Shown here piece after piece: positions 53,715-63,475 of a stretch of 64,000 bases of DNA (positions are counted from its first letter, which is position 1; the number at the start of each line of letters is the position of its first letter). The DNA is taken from NCBI GenBank assembly GCA_963835375.1, contig CAWIGB010000013.1, positions 319,347-383,346 of the forward strand. Reading direction: 5' to 3'. The translations under genes were made by a program, and so were the position numbers. The notes beneath the pieces were generated by a model. It searched no databases. It worked only from the letters and a program-made list of their open reading frames with translations, and had not been told where the DNA came from. Source of the stretch: Salinisphaera sp963835375 (GTDB lineage: Bacteria > Pseudomonadota > Gammaproteobacteria > Nevskiales > Salinisphaeraceae).

Positions 53715-54945
53715 TGGAAGCCGGTTTTTTTGTGCGTGCAACACGCGTGTGTTCGATCTCGAGCAGCTGCAATCCTTTCCGGATTTCAGTATGTTCACCC
53801 GGCACATGCCGATCGAATGGGTCGAGTCCGCCTTGCATCCGGCCTCGACGGCGAGGATCCGGCGCCCTCGGCCGCCTCCGATCAGCTGTGGTGGCGGGCG
53901 CCGGGCACGGCGTTGTTCTGCAATGAGCCGATTGGCAACGCCGCCCGACGTATAAACATGAGCGCCCAAGGTCCGGCGACCGAGCTCTTGCTGGCACGCA
54001 GCGGGCTGTGCCCGGCGCATCAGCGCCGGAGCTGCGAGCCGGTCGAATGGCTGTTCCGCCCGAGCGGGTCCTGCCGGGGCGCCGGACGCTATCCCCACGA
54101 GGCCCGGCGGCCTGCAGATACGGCCCTTGCCGCGGCGGTCCGTCGACGCACGTCGGCTCAGGCAATATGAGTAAGGACCGGCAGACACCGTACTTCGTGA
54201 TGCGAGGCACCATCCGGATCAACCTGCACCCGAATATGGTGCTCCATGCCGAGCTCAGACCGTATCAAGCCAACAATAGGTGCCGGGCCGAGGCCTTCAC
54301 CGATCGCAGCCTGATGGCACCGTCACCCTGTTTGCCAAGGGTGCCGGAGCGCCGGTTCATTGCTCCGCGTTGCCTCCAGCGGGGGCCGCCGGGCGTCACG
54401 GCCTCATTACCGCCCGCAAGAGTCGGCTCTGGAAGAGGGTCATCGCCACCTGGAACGCCGACGACCGCTTGCTTCATATGCGGGTATCACCCGAAACACG
54501 CAGACACGATCCGAACGGGCCCAACACCTGGGGCAGACCTAGCGATGGGGGTATCAGAGCAACCGCCGCATCGTGTACACGTCGCTGCCGCCGCGGCCTC
54601 GCACGCCGACGCCGTCGCGGTTCTTCTGCGCGGGCTTTGGGAAATCGAAATCGGTTTCCGCTACATCGAAAGCGCCTTCCCGCACGATCTGGTAACGCGG
54701 CGCAGCAAGACCGTGGCTTCGCCCTATCAGCAAGCCCGGGGCTATCGCTGGCCTATAACCTGGTCCGGCGCATGGCCGGGGTTCGACACGGCTCTGATCC
54801 AGAGTTCGCCGATCAGTGCATCGTGGCCCAACTGATCGCGATAGCCGCAGCCTCGCCTCTGTCTCGCACCGGAGCCCGGCTCTGGCCGAACGCTCCGGCC
54901 GGCCGGACTCAGCTTCGCCTGGACAACCGTCCGTAGGCCATCAGG
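53715..54945 (+). pseudogene. Decayed IS4-family transposase
   Basis: The 1.4 kb between the importer and eda contains a damaged transposase readable only in fragments over all three plus frames. The N-terminal domain shows FTRHMPIEWVESALHPAST, then TALFCNEPIG and CEPVEWLFR, as in the IS4 N-terminal domain. The catalytic part shows WNADDRLLHMRVSPETRR, WEIEIGFRYIES (the conserved YREK-like region, with EIEIGFRYIE) and LAYNLVRRMAG near the end. Many substitutions and stops exclude activity. I could not define terminal inverted repeats or a target duplication. Confidence 0.62.
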
Positions 54946-55081
54946 GCGGGCGATTAAGATGCCGAAGACCCGTTACCCGATCAACCAACGAACTGCGCCG
55001 CCTCAGTGAACAGCCGCCGGCGTAAGCCGGCTTTCGAACACGCCGAACTGCCGCCGGCCGGGCTCGTCGCCGTTCGGAGTC

Positions 55082-55711
55082 TCAGCCGCCCAGACGGGCC
55101 GCGCGCTCCGCAGCGGCGCGAGTCGGCGATTGGCCATCCGGCTCGTCGCCCTTAGCCGGCTTCGCCAGCCAGCTACCTCCCACGCATGGAATGCTCCGCA
55201 GTTTGAGATAATCGGGCGCGCTCTGCTCGGTGATGCCGCCCGTCGGACAGAACTGCACGTCCGGGAATACGGCGGCATACGCCTTGATCGCCGAGGGGCC
55301 GCCGATCACCGAGGCCGGAAACAGCTTGACCTGCTGGTAGCCCTGGCGCACCAGATAAGCCACTTCGCTGACGGTCTGCGCGCCCGGCAGATAAGGCAGA
55401 TCGGCCTCGCGACAAACCTCACCGACCTCGTCGGCAATCCCGGGCGAAACGATGAACTGGGCCCCCGCCGCCAGCGCCTCCCGTGCCTGAGACGCGGTCC
55501 AGACCGTGCCGACCCCGAGGCACAAGTCGGGCACGGCCTCGGCGATAGCGCGCACGGCGTCGAGTGCGACTTGGGTCCGCCGAGTGATCTCGATAGTCTT
55601 CAGCCCTCCGTCGTAGAGATCGCGCGCCATGGCGACGGCCTCGTCGACCGAGTGGATCGTGACCACCGGGATCACCGGCGACATTTTCATGATGGCGAGT
55701 GTATCGGCCAT
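55082..55711 (-). CDS. eda: KDPG aldolase Eda
   Basis: A 209-residue class I aldolase splitting 2-keto-3-deoxy-6-phosphogluconate into pyruvate and glyceraldehyde-3-phosphate. It shows SPVIPVVTIHSVDEAVAMA, the catalytic Glu in GGLKTIEITRRT, LGVGTVWTASQA, FIVSPGI and the Schiff-base Lys in QVKLFPASVIGG, then FCPTGGIT. The frame is intact. It begins 31 bases after edd, so both are in one operon. The ATG at 55711 is chosen over longer frames that overlap edd. Confidence 0.94.
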   Translation of the reverse strand: MADTLAIMKMSPVIPVVTIHSVDEAVAMARDLYDGGLKTIEITRRTQVALDAVRAIAEAVPDLCLGVGTVWTASQAREALAAGAQFIVSPGIADEVGEVCREADLPYLPGAQTVSEVAYLVRQGYQQVKLFPASVIGGPSAIKAYAAVFPDVQFCPTGGITEQSAPDYLKLRSIPCVGGSWLAKPAKGDEPDGQSPTRAAAERAARLGG

Positions 55712-55742
55712 GATTACCTCTTGATTCTCGAGTGCGCCGGCC

Positions 55743-57572
55743 TCAGCCGTCGAGCAAAGGACCCGCGCCTTCCTCGGCCGGTGCGGCATTGTGGCGGAAC
55801 AGCGCGAACAGCTCGCGCCCGAACCCATATTCCGTCGGCGGCGGATCCGCGAAGGTGACTTCCTCGCGCGCATCGAGCTCGGCCTGATCGACCTGGACCG
55901 ATAGCTCGCCGGTCTCACTGTCGACCACGATCATGTCCCCGTCGCGGATCCTGCCAATCGCGCCGCCGAGCTTGGCCTCGGGCGTGACCTGGATCGCCGC
56001 CGGCACCTTGCCCGACGCTCCCGACATGCGGCCGTCGGTGACCAGCGCGACCTGATAACCGCGCTGCAGCAGAACCGAAAGACTGGGCGTGAGTTTGTGC
56101 AGTTCGGGCATGCCGTTGGCACGCGGGCCCTGATACGGCACCACGACCACCACATCCTTGTTCAGCTCGTCGGCCTTGAACGCATCCAGCACGGCCTGCT
56201 GGGTCGAAAACACCTGTGCCGGCGCCTCGATCCGACGATATTTCTTCTCGACGGCCGAAGTCTTGATAATGGCCCGACCCAGGTTGCCGTCCAGCACGTT
56301 GATACCCCCGGTTGGCGCAAAGGGCTTGTCGACCATACGCATCACGTCTTCATCGTGGCTGGCCGTAGGGCCTTCGCGCCATGCGAGCTCACCGTTTTTG
56401 AGGAACGGCTCGCACGTGTAGCGGTGCAGCCCGTAGCCCTCAACGGTCATCACATCATCGTGCAGCAGGCCGGCATCAAGCAGACTGCGAATCATCAACT
56501 GGATGCCGCCAGCCGCACGCATGTGGTTCACATCGGCCACGCCGTTGGGATAGACCCGGGCCAGAAGCGGCACGGCCGAGGACAACTCCGAGAAATCATC
56601 CCAATTGATCTTGATCCCGGCCGCGCGTGCCACCGCCACATAGTGCATGGTGTGATTGGTCGAACCCCCCGAGGACAGCAGGCCGACCAGGCCGTTCACT
56701 ACGGATTTCTCATCGACGATGTCGCACATGCGACGGGCGCGCCCGTCATCGGGCACCGATGCCATCTCGACGGCCCGCTGGGCGGCCGCCTCCGTGAGAG
56801 CATGGCGCAGCGGCGTCCCCGGATTGATGAACGACGTGCCGGTGAGATGCAGGCCCATGAATTCCATCATGAGCTGATTCGAGTTGGCCGTGCCGTAGAA
56901 GGTGCAGGTGCCCGGCGAGTGATAGGCCATCGACTCGGCCTTGAGCAGCTCGTCGCGGCCGATCTCGCCCTGGGCGAAACGCTCGCGAACCTTGGCCTTG
57001 ACCGGATTCGACATGCCGGAGGTCATGGGGCCGGCCGGCGCGAAAATCACCGGGAGATGCCCGAAAGCGAGACTTCCGATCAGCAGCCCGGGCACGATTT
57101 TGTCGCAGACACCAAGGCAGATGGCCGCGTCGAACATGTTGTGAGTCAAGGCCACGCCCGTCGACAGCGCGATCACGTCACGCGAGAACAAGCTGAGTTC
57201 CATGCCGGGCTGGCCCTGGGTCACACCGTCGCACATGGCCGGCGTGCCACCGGCGAACTGGGCCACCCCGCCCGCGTCCCACGCGGCCTTCTTGATGATG
57301 TCCGGGAAGTCGACGAACGGCTGGTGAGCCGAAAGCATCTCGTTGTAGGCCGAGACGATGCCGACATTCGGCCGGACATCAGAGGCCAGCGCGTCCTTGT
57401 CGGGTTCACCGCAAGCGGCAAACCCATGGGCCAGGTTCGAACACGACATGGTGCCACGATGCGGCCCTTGCCGCCCCGCTTCATTCATGCGCGCCAGATA
57501 GTCGGCGCGAGAATCGCGACTGCGCTCGATAATGCGCTGAGTGACGTCGTGAAGGACAGGATTGAGTGCCAT
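55743..57572 (-). CDS. edd: Phosphogluconate dehydratase Edd
   Basis: A 609-residue IlvD/Edd-family Fe-S dehydratase making KDPG from 6-phosphogluconate. The three cluster cysteines lie in TMSCSNLAHGFA, AAICLGVCDKIVPG and YHSPGTCTFYGTANSN. Other conserved parts are LLSSGGSTNHTMHYVAVARAAG and VTDGRMSGASGKVPAAIQVTPE. Length equals E. coli Edd and the frame is intact. It is transcribed with eda downstream and pgl and zwf upstream, on the minus strand. Confidence 0.96.
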   Translation of the reverse strand: MALNPVLHDVTQRIIERSRDSRADYLARMNEAGRQGPHRGTMSCSNLAHGFAACGEPDKDALASDVRPNVGIVSAYNEMLSAHQPFVDFPDIIKKAAWDAGGVAQFAGGTPAMCDGVTQGQPGMELSLFSRDVIALSTGVALTHNMFDAAICLGVCDKIVPGLLIGSLAFGHLPVIFAPAGPMTSGMSNPVKAKVRERFAQGEIGRDELLKAESMAYHSPGTCTFYGTANSNQLMMEFMGLHLTGTSFINPGTPLRHALTEAAAQRAVEMASVPDDGRARRMCDIVDEKSVVNGLVGLLSSGGSTNHTMHYVAVARAAGIKINWDDFSELSSAVPLLARVYPNGVADVNHMRAAGGIQLMIRSLLDAGLLHDDVMTVEGYGLHRYTCEPFLKNGELAWREGPTASHDEDVMRMVDKPFAPTGGINVLDGNLGRAIIKTSAVEKKYRRIEAPAQVFSTQQAVLDAFKADELNKDVVVVVPYQGPRANGMPELHKLTPSLSVLLQRGYQVALVTDGRMSGASGKVPAAIQVTPEAKLGGAIGRIRDGDMIVVDSETGELSVQVDQAELDAREEVTFADPPPTEYGFGRELFALFRHNAAPAEEGAGPLLDG

Positions 57573-57620
57573 GACAGCCTCCGCTCGCTGACACCCGACG
57601 ATTCAGCCGGGTGTGCTCAT

Positions 57621-58304
57621 TCATTCAGCCCAGTGTGCCTGGGCCACGGGGCGCTCGAGATGCAACACGCCGCGCACCGGCAGCTCGGCCACCGGGCCGG
57701 CCGCCTGGGCGCGTTCGAACACGTGTCGCTTCTCGTCGCCGAAGATCAGAAGATCGATGCTGTGCGCATCGGTCAGATACGCCAGGCTCAGCGACAGCCG
57801 TGCCGGCGGGCCGACGCTCGGCGCCACACACGGCGCCTGCGAGTCGAGGCAAGCCTGGATATCCGGCGCGTGCGGGAACAGCGACGCCGTATGCCCGTCG
57901 TCGCCCATACCCAGCACCACCACATCCAGGGGACGCGGCACGTCCGCCAGCGTGCCGGCAACCCCATCGATGGCCTCAGCCGGCGTCTCGGTGTTGCGAT
58001 ACAACCCGACAAAACGCGCCTCGGCCGCGGGGCCGACCAACAGGGTTTCACGTACGAGGCGCTCATTGCTCTGCGCGTCGTCGACCGGCACCCAGCGTTC
58101 ATCCGAGGGTACGACCGTGACCCGGGACCAAGCCAGTTTCTCGGCCGACAGAAATTCGAACAGCTCCTTGGGCGAGCTGCCGCCGCAGACCACCAGACTC
58201 GCCTCGCCGCGCTCGGCAATCGCCTCGCGCAGGCGTTCGGCAATCGAAGCCGCGAGCTTGCGCGCGGCTTCGCTGCGGCTGGAATATTGCGTCAATTCAG
58301 CCAT
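57621..58304 (-). CDS. pgl: 6-phosphogluconolactonase Pgl
   Basis: A 227-residue glucosamine-6-phosphate-isomerase-fold enzyme hydrolysing 6-phosphogluconolactone. Visible motifs are ASLVVCGGSSPKELFEFL, VVPSDERWVPVDDAQSNE, and the catalytic VVLGMGDDGHTASLFPHAP, then ARLSLSLAYLTDA. The ATG at 58304 follows AGAGGGA. The frame is intact. It lies between zwf (75-base gap) and edd (48-base gap). Confidence 0.94.
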   Translation of the reverse strand: MAELTQYSSRSEAARKLAASIAERLREAIAERGEASLVVCGGSSPKELFEFLSAEKLAWSRVTVVPSDERWVPVDDAQSNERLVRETLLVGPAAEARFVGLYRNTETPAEAIDGVAGTLADVPRPLDVVVLGMGDDGHTASLFPHAPDIQACLDSQAPCVAPSVGPPARLSLSLAYLTDAHSIDLLIFGDEKRHVFERAQAAGPVAELPVRGVLHLERPVAQAHWAE

Positions 58305-58378
58305 GGGAACGGTCCCTCTCCTGGATTCCATTGAGCGCAGCGCGAGCATCTCTCAGCATCTGCGCCGCGTGACGACGA

Positions 58379-59857
58379 TCAGCTATCGTGCCACCGTCGA
58401 CCATCACGATCGAGCAGCACAAAGGCATCGGTCGGACCCCAACTGCCGGCCATGTATTCCTGGGCCTCCACCTGCTCGAGACGCCAACTCTCCAGGATAC
58501 GATCGATCCATTTCCAGCCGGCCTCGACCTCATCGCGACGCATGAACAGCGCCGGATTGCCGCGCAGCACCTCCATCAGCAACCGCTCGTAAGCATCCGG
58601 GTAAGCGACCTCGAATGCCTGGCTGAAACTCAGGTTGAGCGGCAGGCTGCGCATACGGAAGCCGCCGGGCCCCGGTTCCTTGGTCATGATCGACATCTCC
58701 ACGCCCTCTTCGGGCTGCAGGCGCAGCACGAGACGGTTGGGCTGGAGCGGTTCTTCGCCGAAGATCGAATGCGGCACCGGCTTGAACTCAAACACGATCT
58801 GCGACGACTTGCGCGCCATGCGCTTACCGGTGCGCAGGTAGAACGGCACGCCCTGCCAGCGCCAGTTATCGATCTCCGCCTTGATCGCCACGAATGTCTC
58901 GGCCTTGGCCTCGTCCGACGGCGCCTGCTCCTTCTTGTTCGAGGCGCCGTAGGCCTGGACCGCCTTGCCGTCGATCATGCCGGCGGCGTACTGCCCGCGC
59001 GCCGTCACCTTGTGCACGTCCTGCGGCGTAATGGGCTTGAGCGAGCGCAGCACCTTGATCTTCTCGTTGCGCACATCGTCGTGGTTCATGCTGGCTGGCG
59101 GCTCCATCGCCGTCAGGCACAGCAACTGCAGCATGTGGTTCTGAACCATGTCGCGCAGCGCACCGGTCTGCTCGTAGAACTCGAAGCGCTCGTCGACGCC
59201 GAGGCTCTCGGCGACCGTGATCTGCACGTTGTCGACGGCCTGCCGACCCCAGACCGGTTCAAACAGCGAGTTCCCGAAGCGCAGCGCAATCAGATTCTGG
59301 ACCGTTTCCTTGCCAAGATAATGGTCGATGCGATAGATCTGCGACTCCTCGAATCGCGCCCCTACGGCATTGTTGATATCGCGCGCCGACTCGTAGTCAT
59401 GACCCACGGGCTTTTCCAGCACGATCCGGGCTCTTTCATCCACCAGCCCGGCGTCAGCCACGCCGTTGGCGATCTTGCCGAACAGGCTGGGCGCGGTAGC
59501 CAGATAGAACGTCCGGATACGACCATCATCGTCAAAACGCTCGGCGAATGCGGCCCAGCCGGCCGCATCGTCCACGTCCAGTCGCACATGGGCGAGGCGG
59601 TCATGAAAACGCGAGAACACATCCTCGTCGATTTCGTTATCCGGAAGATGTTCTTCCAGAACCTTGCGCACCCACTCACCATAGCCCTCGTCGCTCATAT
59701 CCTGGCGGGACACGGCAACGATGCGACTATCGTCCGAGAACTGCTCGTCGTGATCACGGTGGTAGAGCGCCGGCAGCAGCTTCCGCCGCGCCAGGTCGCC
59801 CGTACCGCCGAAAATCACCAGGTCGAACGGATCCACGGGTACGAATTCGGCGGCCAT
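58379..59857 (-). CDS. zwf: Glucose-6-phosphate dehydrogenase Zwf
   Basis: A 492-residue enzyme oxidising glucose-6-phosphate to 6-phosphogluconolactone. It has the dinucleotide-binding FDLVIFGGTGDLARRKLLPALY, the substrate-binding/catalytic EESQIYRIDHYLGKE near residue 170, RFGNSLFEPVWGR, and FYLRTGKRMARKSSQIVFEFK. The frame is intact. First gene of the zwf-pgl-edd-eda operon. Confidence 0.96.
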   Translation of the reverse strand: MAAEFVPVDPFDLVIFGGTGDLARRKLLPALYHRDHDEQFSDDSRIVAVSRQDMSDEGYGEWVRKVLEEHLPDNEIDEDVFSRFHDRLAHVRLDVDDAAGWAAFAERFDDDGRIRTFYLATAPSLFGKIANGVADAGLVDERARIVLEKPVGHDYESARDINNAVGARFEESQIYRIDHYLGKETVQNLIALRFGNSLFEPVWGRQAVDNVQITVAESLGVDERFEFYEQTGALRDMVQNHMLQLLCLTAMEPPASMNHDDVRNEKIKVLRSLKPITPQDVHKVTARGQYAAGMIDGKAVQAYGASNKKEQAPSDEAKAETFVAIKAEIDNWRWQGVPFYLRTGKRMARKSSQIVFEFKPVPHSIFGEEPLQPNRLVLRLQPEEGVEMSIMTKEPGPGGFRMRSLPLNLSFSQAFEVAYPDAYERLLMEVLRGNPALFMRRDEVEAGWKWIDRILESWRLEQVEAQEYMAGSWGPTDAFVLLDRDGRRWHDS

Positions 59858-59955
59858 CGTCTCTCTCTTTTCGCTTAACCAATTCGACTCGGGAGTATAA
59901 CCGCTTAGCCTGCCTCTGTGGTCGGCTCCACCGTCTCGCGGCCTTATGAATCAAT

Positions 59956-59995
59956 AAAAAAAACCCGGCCATCCTTCTATGGATGGCCGGGTTTT
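59956..59995 (-). terminator. Rho-independent terminator after the porin gene
   Basis: On the minus strand CCCGGCCATCC-ATAGAA-GGATGGCCGGG forms a perfect 11-bp stem followed by eight T. It separates the porin gene from zwf, which therefore needs its own promoter in 59858-59955. Confidence 0.92.
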
Positions 59996-60012
59996 CGGGC
60001 TCCGTGACTCTA

Positions 60013-61636
60013 CTAGAAGCTGTAGTAGAAGCGGATACGGTTGTCGTAGAAGTTCGGCGCGTCCGGCTTGCCGTAGAACTTCGTGATGCCCAGGTTGTCA
60101 CCGATCTTCAGGCCGGCCAGCTGCTTCGAGATGCCGCCCAGGTCATAGGTGATACCAATGCCGATGCCTTCACTCTTCTGATTACGGACTTCGTTGCCGG
60201 TGAAGCTGGCGTCGGTGATCAGGTTGTTGCTACCGCCGTTGAAGTAGAAGTCATGGTAGTGACCGTACTTGGCTTCATACTGCACGTAGCGCGCATACAT
60301 CGCCAGATTGTCAGTCGGAGTGAAGTCCAGACGCGCACCCGCAGCCCAACCCGGTCCGAAGTTCTGGATACCGTCGTTCATGGTGTCGGTGTAGATCACG
60401 CCCGACAGATCGGTATACGGCTTCAGCATCTGGCCATGGTTGAACGAGCCGTTATGCTCGGGCGAGAAGGTGCCGAAGATCGAGAAACCGACCTCGCCAC
60501 TCTGCACACCCAGCTTCAGAGCCGTAGATCTGGCTGTTGATGCCCTGGGGGATGCGATTCTTGTCCGCATCGTAAGCCGCAACCACCTGGGCGCGACATA
60601 TGGTGCCCACGCCATGGTTCCCGAGCCCATGGTCGGCGCCATGTAGCCGATTTCGCCGTAGTCCGCGGATTCGGTTTGCTGGAACCGATAATGGTAGTAC
60701 TGGCCGACGACCTGGCTGCCGTTGGACAGCACATTGCGATAGGACGTACCCAGCGACCAGAAACCGTTGACATCCGTGAAGTAGCGGTTGGCGACTCAGG
60801 AACCGATCCGCAGTACCGCGCGGCTCACGTTTCGTGATCTTCGCGCCGAAGACCTGCCATTCCGGCTGGGTCATGGCGGAAGCGCCCGGACCGAAGAACG
60901 GCAGATACTGGTCGGTTTCGTAGTTCGCGTTCAGAGTCGGGACTGGACTTGTTGACCTGCGGACCAGTGTTGCTTCCGGCCTGCGCAGAACCACTGCCGT
61001 TGAAGGACATCCGATCGCGGGTATCCAGCGGACGCCAAACCGCACTCACGCCCTCGAAGGCGCGCGGCAGGAAGGTGAACTGGTCGGCACCGGCCAGCGG
61101 CGTGTTGATCAGCTGACGACCGCCACGAAGCTGGAAGCCATAAGCATTGAACTGCAGATAGCCCTGGGTCAGGTTCTCGACCGTGTACCGCTGGGAGGAC
61201 AGCCTTCACCAGCCAGGTTGCAGTTCAGTTTGGTGTTGTCCGCATTGTTGCCGTACAGACCGTGTTCATAGACGAACTCCGCGCCGGCCGAAAAGCCGTA
61301 GATACGGCCGGTCTTGATACCGATCTGCGCACCGAAGTTGGTGTTCTGGTTGTTGAAATGATCCTTCGTAGCCGGCTGGCCCGGGTACGGCTGGTTGGTA
61401 TCGTGCCAGCGACGGAAATCGTAGAAGCCACGTCTGCCATGCACTTGCGAGCCTTCGACAACCTGCTTCTGAAACTGCTCCGGGAAACTCAGCGTCGACA
61501 TGTCATCGTCGGAGTTGCTCGCTTGTGCCTGGGCGGCACCGGCACACATGAGTGCGGTGGTACCGAGCAGCAATGTCGTATACCGACTTACGCGGCCATT
61601 GAGCGCAGTGCGCCCTTGTATTTTTTGCTTGCCCAC
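60013..61636 (-). CDS. Outer-membrane porin (OprD-like), probable sugar channel, frameshifted
   Basis: About 540 residues. A GTG start at 61636 follows AGGAG; the signal peptide ends AGAAQA. The mature protein is rich in aromatic and glycine residues with alternating strands: FGAQIGIKTGRIYGFSAGAEF, GFQLRGGRQLINTPLAGADQF, QVVGQYYHYRFQQTES, YARYVQYEAKYGHYHDFYF, and it ends in Phe (NFYDNRIRFYYSF), typical of a beta-barrel. The GRQLINTP segment resembles OprD-family porins rather than OprB. Frames change near 61200, 60940, 60800 and 60530. Position in the glucose cluster suggests sugar uptake. Confidence 0.72.
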
Positions 61637-62123
61637 AGTGATTCTCCTGATTGGCTAGTTTTACTACTTCGCGGAAGTTCTCCACGCCCCTTCGATAACC
61701 GCCGGCTCAGCGCCTTGAACCTTTGATAGCCGTTCAGTCCGGCGGGCTGGTCTCTTACATAAGTCCTGTAACCGTCATACTGCGACCGGCTCGTTCGCGC
61801 GCCCGCATCACCGCTACCTTGCAGCTGAAGTCGATGCAGTTCGCAGCCCGATATCGCTCGGATCCATCACTCCCTTCTGCTGAGTCGCGCATCTTCGCCT
61901 GCCTCGGCCGCATCCAATAACTGGATGATTCGCCCGCCACAGCAGCGATGCAGGCCCGCGGAGCGCTGTCGCAGCAAGCCCCTTTTGACCGGATCATAAC
62001 GATCAGTTAAGCCATTACCCATTCGCGAAAAGTCGAACATATCTCTCCGAGCTCTGCTTTCGATTCCGAACCGAACGCTCGCTATCGGCCATCGAGACCG
62101 CATCGAGTCACGCCTCGCCCGGC
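61637..62123. other. Intergenic region, porin promoter
   Basis: About 490 bases between the porin and the SorC gene, both minus strand. No protein-like open frame or tRNA was seen. It should hold the porin promoter and possibly the regulator's terminator, but no clear hairpin with T-tract was found. Confidence 0.4.
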
Positions 62124-63095
62124 CTAGGCCGCATGGGCACGCACTTTCAGCAACGCCTTCGCTGCCGGCTCGTCGATGATCAATCGATCGATCACCCCAC
62201 TATTCAGAACTGCCTGGATCGCCGGGCCCTTGTCTGCGCCCCCGGTGACCGCGACGATCTCGCGCTCCGCAAGTTCGGCCAAGGACAGACCGATCGTGCG
62301 CTCGTTGATCGCCATATGGATCGGCCGGCCATCACAGTCAAGGAAATGACCGACGAGCTCTCCGACCGCGCCGGCATCGCTCAGTTCTGTCAGTTGACGC
62401 TCGCCGAGCAGACCGCGATCCTCCATGAACATTGGCTGGTCCAGCGCCATGGCGCCGATCCCGACCACGCCCAGATCGATCTCGCGAGCGCGCGCAAGCG
62501 CATCGGCCACACTGCGCTGGGCCATGAGCACGTTACGGTCCTCGATACTGTCGGCGATGAAGGGTACCGGCAGAAAGAACCCCTGCCCGCCGGTCTTCTC
62601 GGCCAATCGATAAACAACATCGAAGGGGTTGATCGCGGATTGCTGCGTCAGGCTTCCCATCAACGATACGATCGCAAGCCCGGGATGGCCCTCTCGTGGT
62701 AGCTGTCGTGTCATTTCGGCCAGCGATCGGCCCCAGGAAACACCCAGCGACGAGACCTCGCCACTGGCGATCCGGCCGTGCACATAGCGTGCGGCCGCGG
62801 AGCCGAGTGCCACCACATTGCCATGACGATCGTTGGGATCCTCGACGTCGGGAACGACTAGGCACTGGGTCAAACCGAAGTACTCGGCAATGCGATCCTC
62901 ATAGGAGACCAGCCGCTGCGGCGATCGATCGATATAGACATGAACATAGCCGGCTTGGTGGGCTTCGCCGATCAGCCGATGAACCTTGGCTCGCGACAAC
63001 GACATACGCTCGGCGATCTCGGCCTGGGTATATCCGCCGATATAGGATAACCAGGCGACATAGATCGCCAGATCGTCGGTTTGCCGGTCAGCCAT
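62124..63095 (-). CDS. SorC/DeoR-type sugar-responsive regulator
   Basis: A 323-residue regulator. The N-terminal helix-turn-helix reads YTQAEIAERMSLSRAKVHRLIGEA. The rest is a sugar-phosphate-binding SorC domain with VVALGSAAARYV, LGVSWGRSLAEM, IVSLMGSL, LGVVGIGAM and a C-terminal VTGGADKGPAIQAVL-like motif. It is the only regulator in the glucose block and most probably controls the porin, importer and Entner-Doudoroff operon, with a phosphorylated sugar as effector. A GTG at 63101 is an alternative start. A palindrome lies 15 bases upstream. The frame is intact. Confidence 0.85.
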   Translation of the reverse strand: MADRQTDDLAIYVAWLSYIGGYTQAEIAERMSLSRAKVHRLIGEAHQAGYVHVYIDRSPQRLVSYEDRIAEYFGLTQCLVVPDVEDPNDRHGNVVALGSAAARYVHGRIASGEVSSLGVSWGRSLAEMTRQLPREGHPGLAIVSLMGSLTQQSAINPFDVVYRLAEKTGGQGFFLPVPFIADSIEDRNVLMAQRSVADALARAREIDLGVVGIGAMALDQPMFMEDRGLLGERQLTELSDAGAVGELVGHFLDCDGRPIHMAINERTIGLSLAELAEREIVAVTGGADKGPAIQAVLNSGVIDRLIIDEPAAKALLKVRAHAA

Positions 63096-63109
63096 GCGCA
63101 CGCAGTGAA

Positions 63110-63137
63110 ATAATTTTCAACAATTGAGCAAAATTAT
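63110..63137. promoter_or_regulatory. AT-rich inverted repeat before the SorC regulator gene
   Basis: ATAATTTT-CAACAATTGAGC-AAAATTAT is a perfect 8-bp inverted repeat with a 12-base centre, AT-rich in a GC-rich genome, directly upstream of the regulator start. It is likely an operator for autoregulation overlapping the promoter. Confidence 0.5.
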
Positions 63138-63315
63138 TCCAGCGAACGATAACGTTGTCATTGCGACCATGGTTGTACCGCGACATGGCCAAGCAACAAT
63201 GTCAAAACAGATCAGCCGCTTGGGATACAACGCCGCGCAGCCAGCGATACAGGCGAACCGAAAAAAAGCCCGCGGTCGGTGGCATGAACGCGCAACAATC
63301 CGGATAGCGGGCAAT

Positions 63316-63344
63316 AAAAAAGGGATCAGGCATGGCCGGATCCC
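63316..63344 (-). terminator. Rho-independent terminator after tRNA-Ala
   Basis: On the minus strand GGGATC-CGGCCATGCCT-GATCCC is followed by six T, eight bases after the CCA end of the tRNA. Confidence 0.8.
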
Positions 63345-63351
63345 TTCATGG

Positions 63352-63427
<76 letters not shown>

Positions 63428-63475
63428 ACGAAACTGTCCGTTGCCGCGCAACGAGCGGCGTATGATAGCAGGCTT

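Noticed and set aside
53700..54960. A secreted or hypothetical protein from one long plus-strand frame at 54008-54835
   Set aside because: The three plus frames together read as a damaged IS4 transposase, which explains the segment better than a new gene.
56097..58334. A 745-codon plus-strand frame opposite edd and pgl
   Set aside because: Shadow of two intact genes; composition is Arg/His/Gly-rich, as usual for antisense frames.
60013..61636. Carbohydrate-selective porin OprB
   Set aside because: Location suggested OprB, but the visible motifs (GRQLINTP and the C-terminal strand pattern) look closer to OprD-like porins, so only a general porin call is made.
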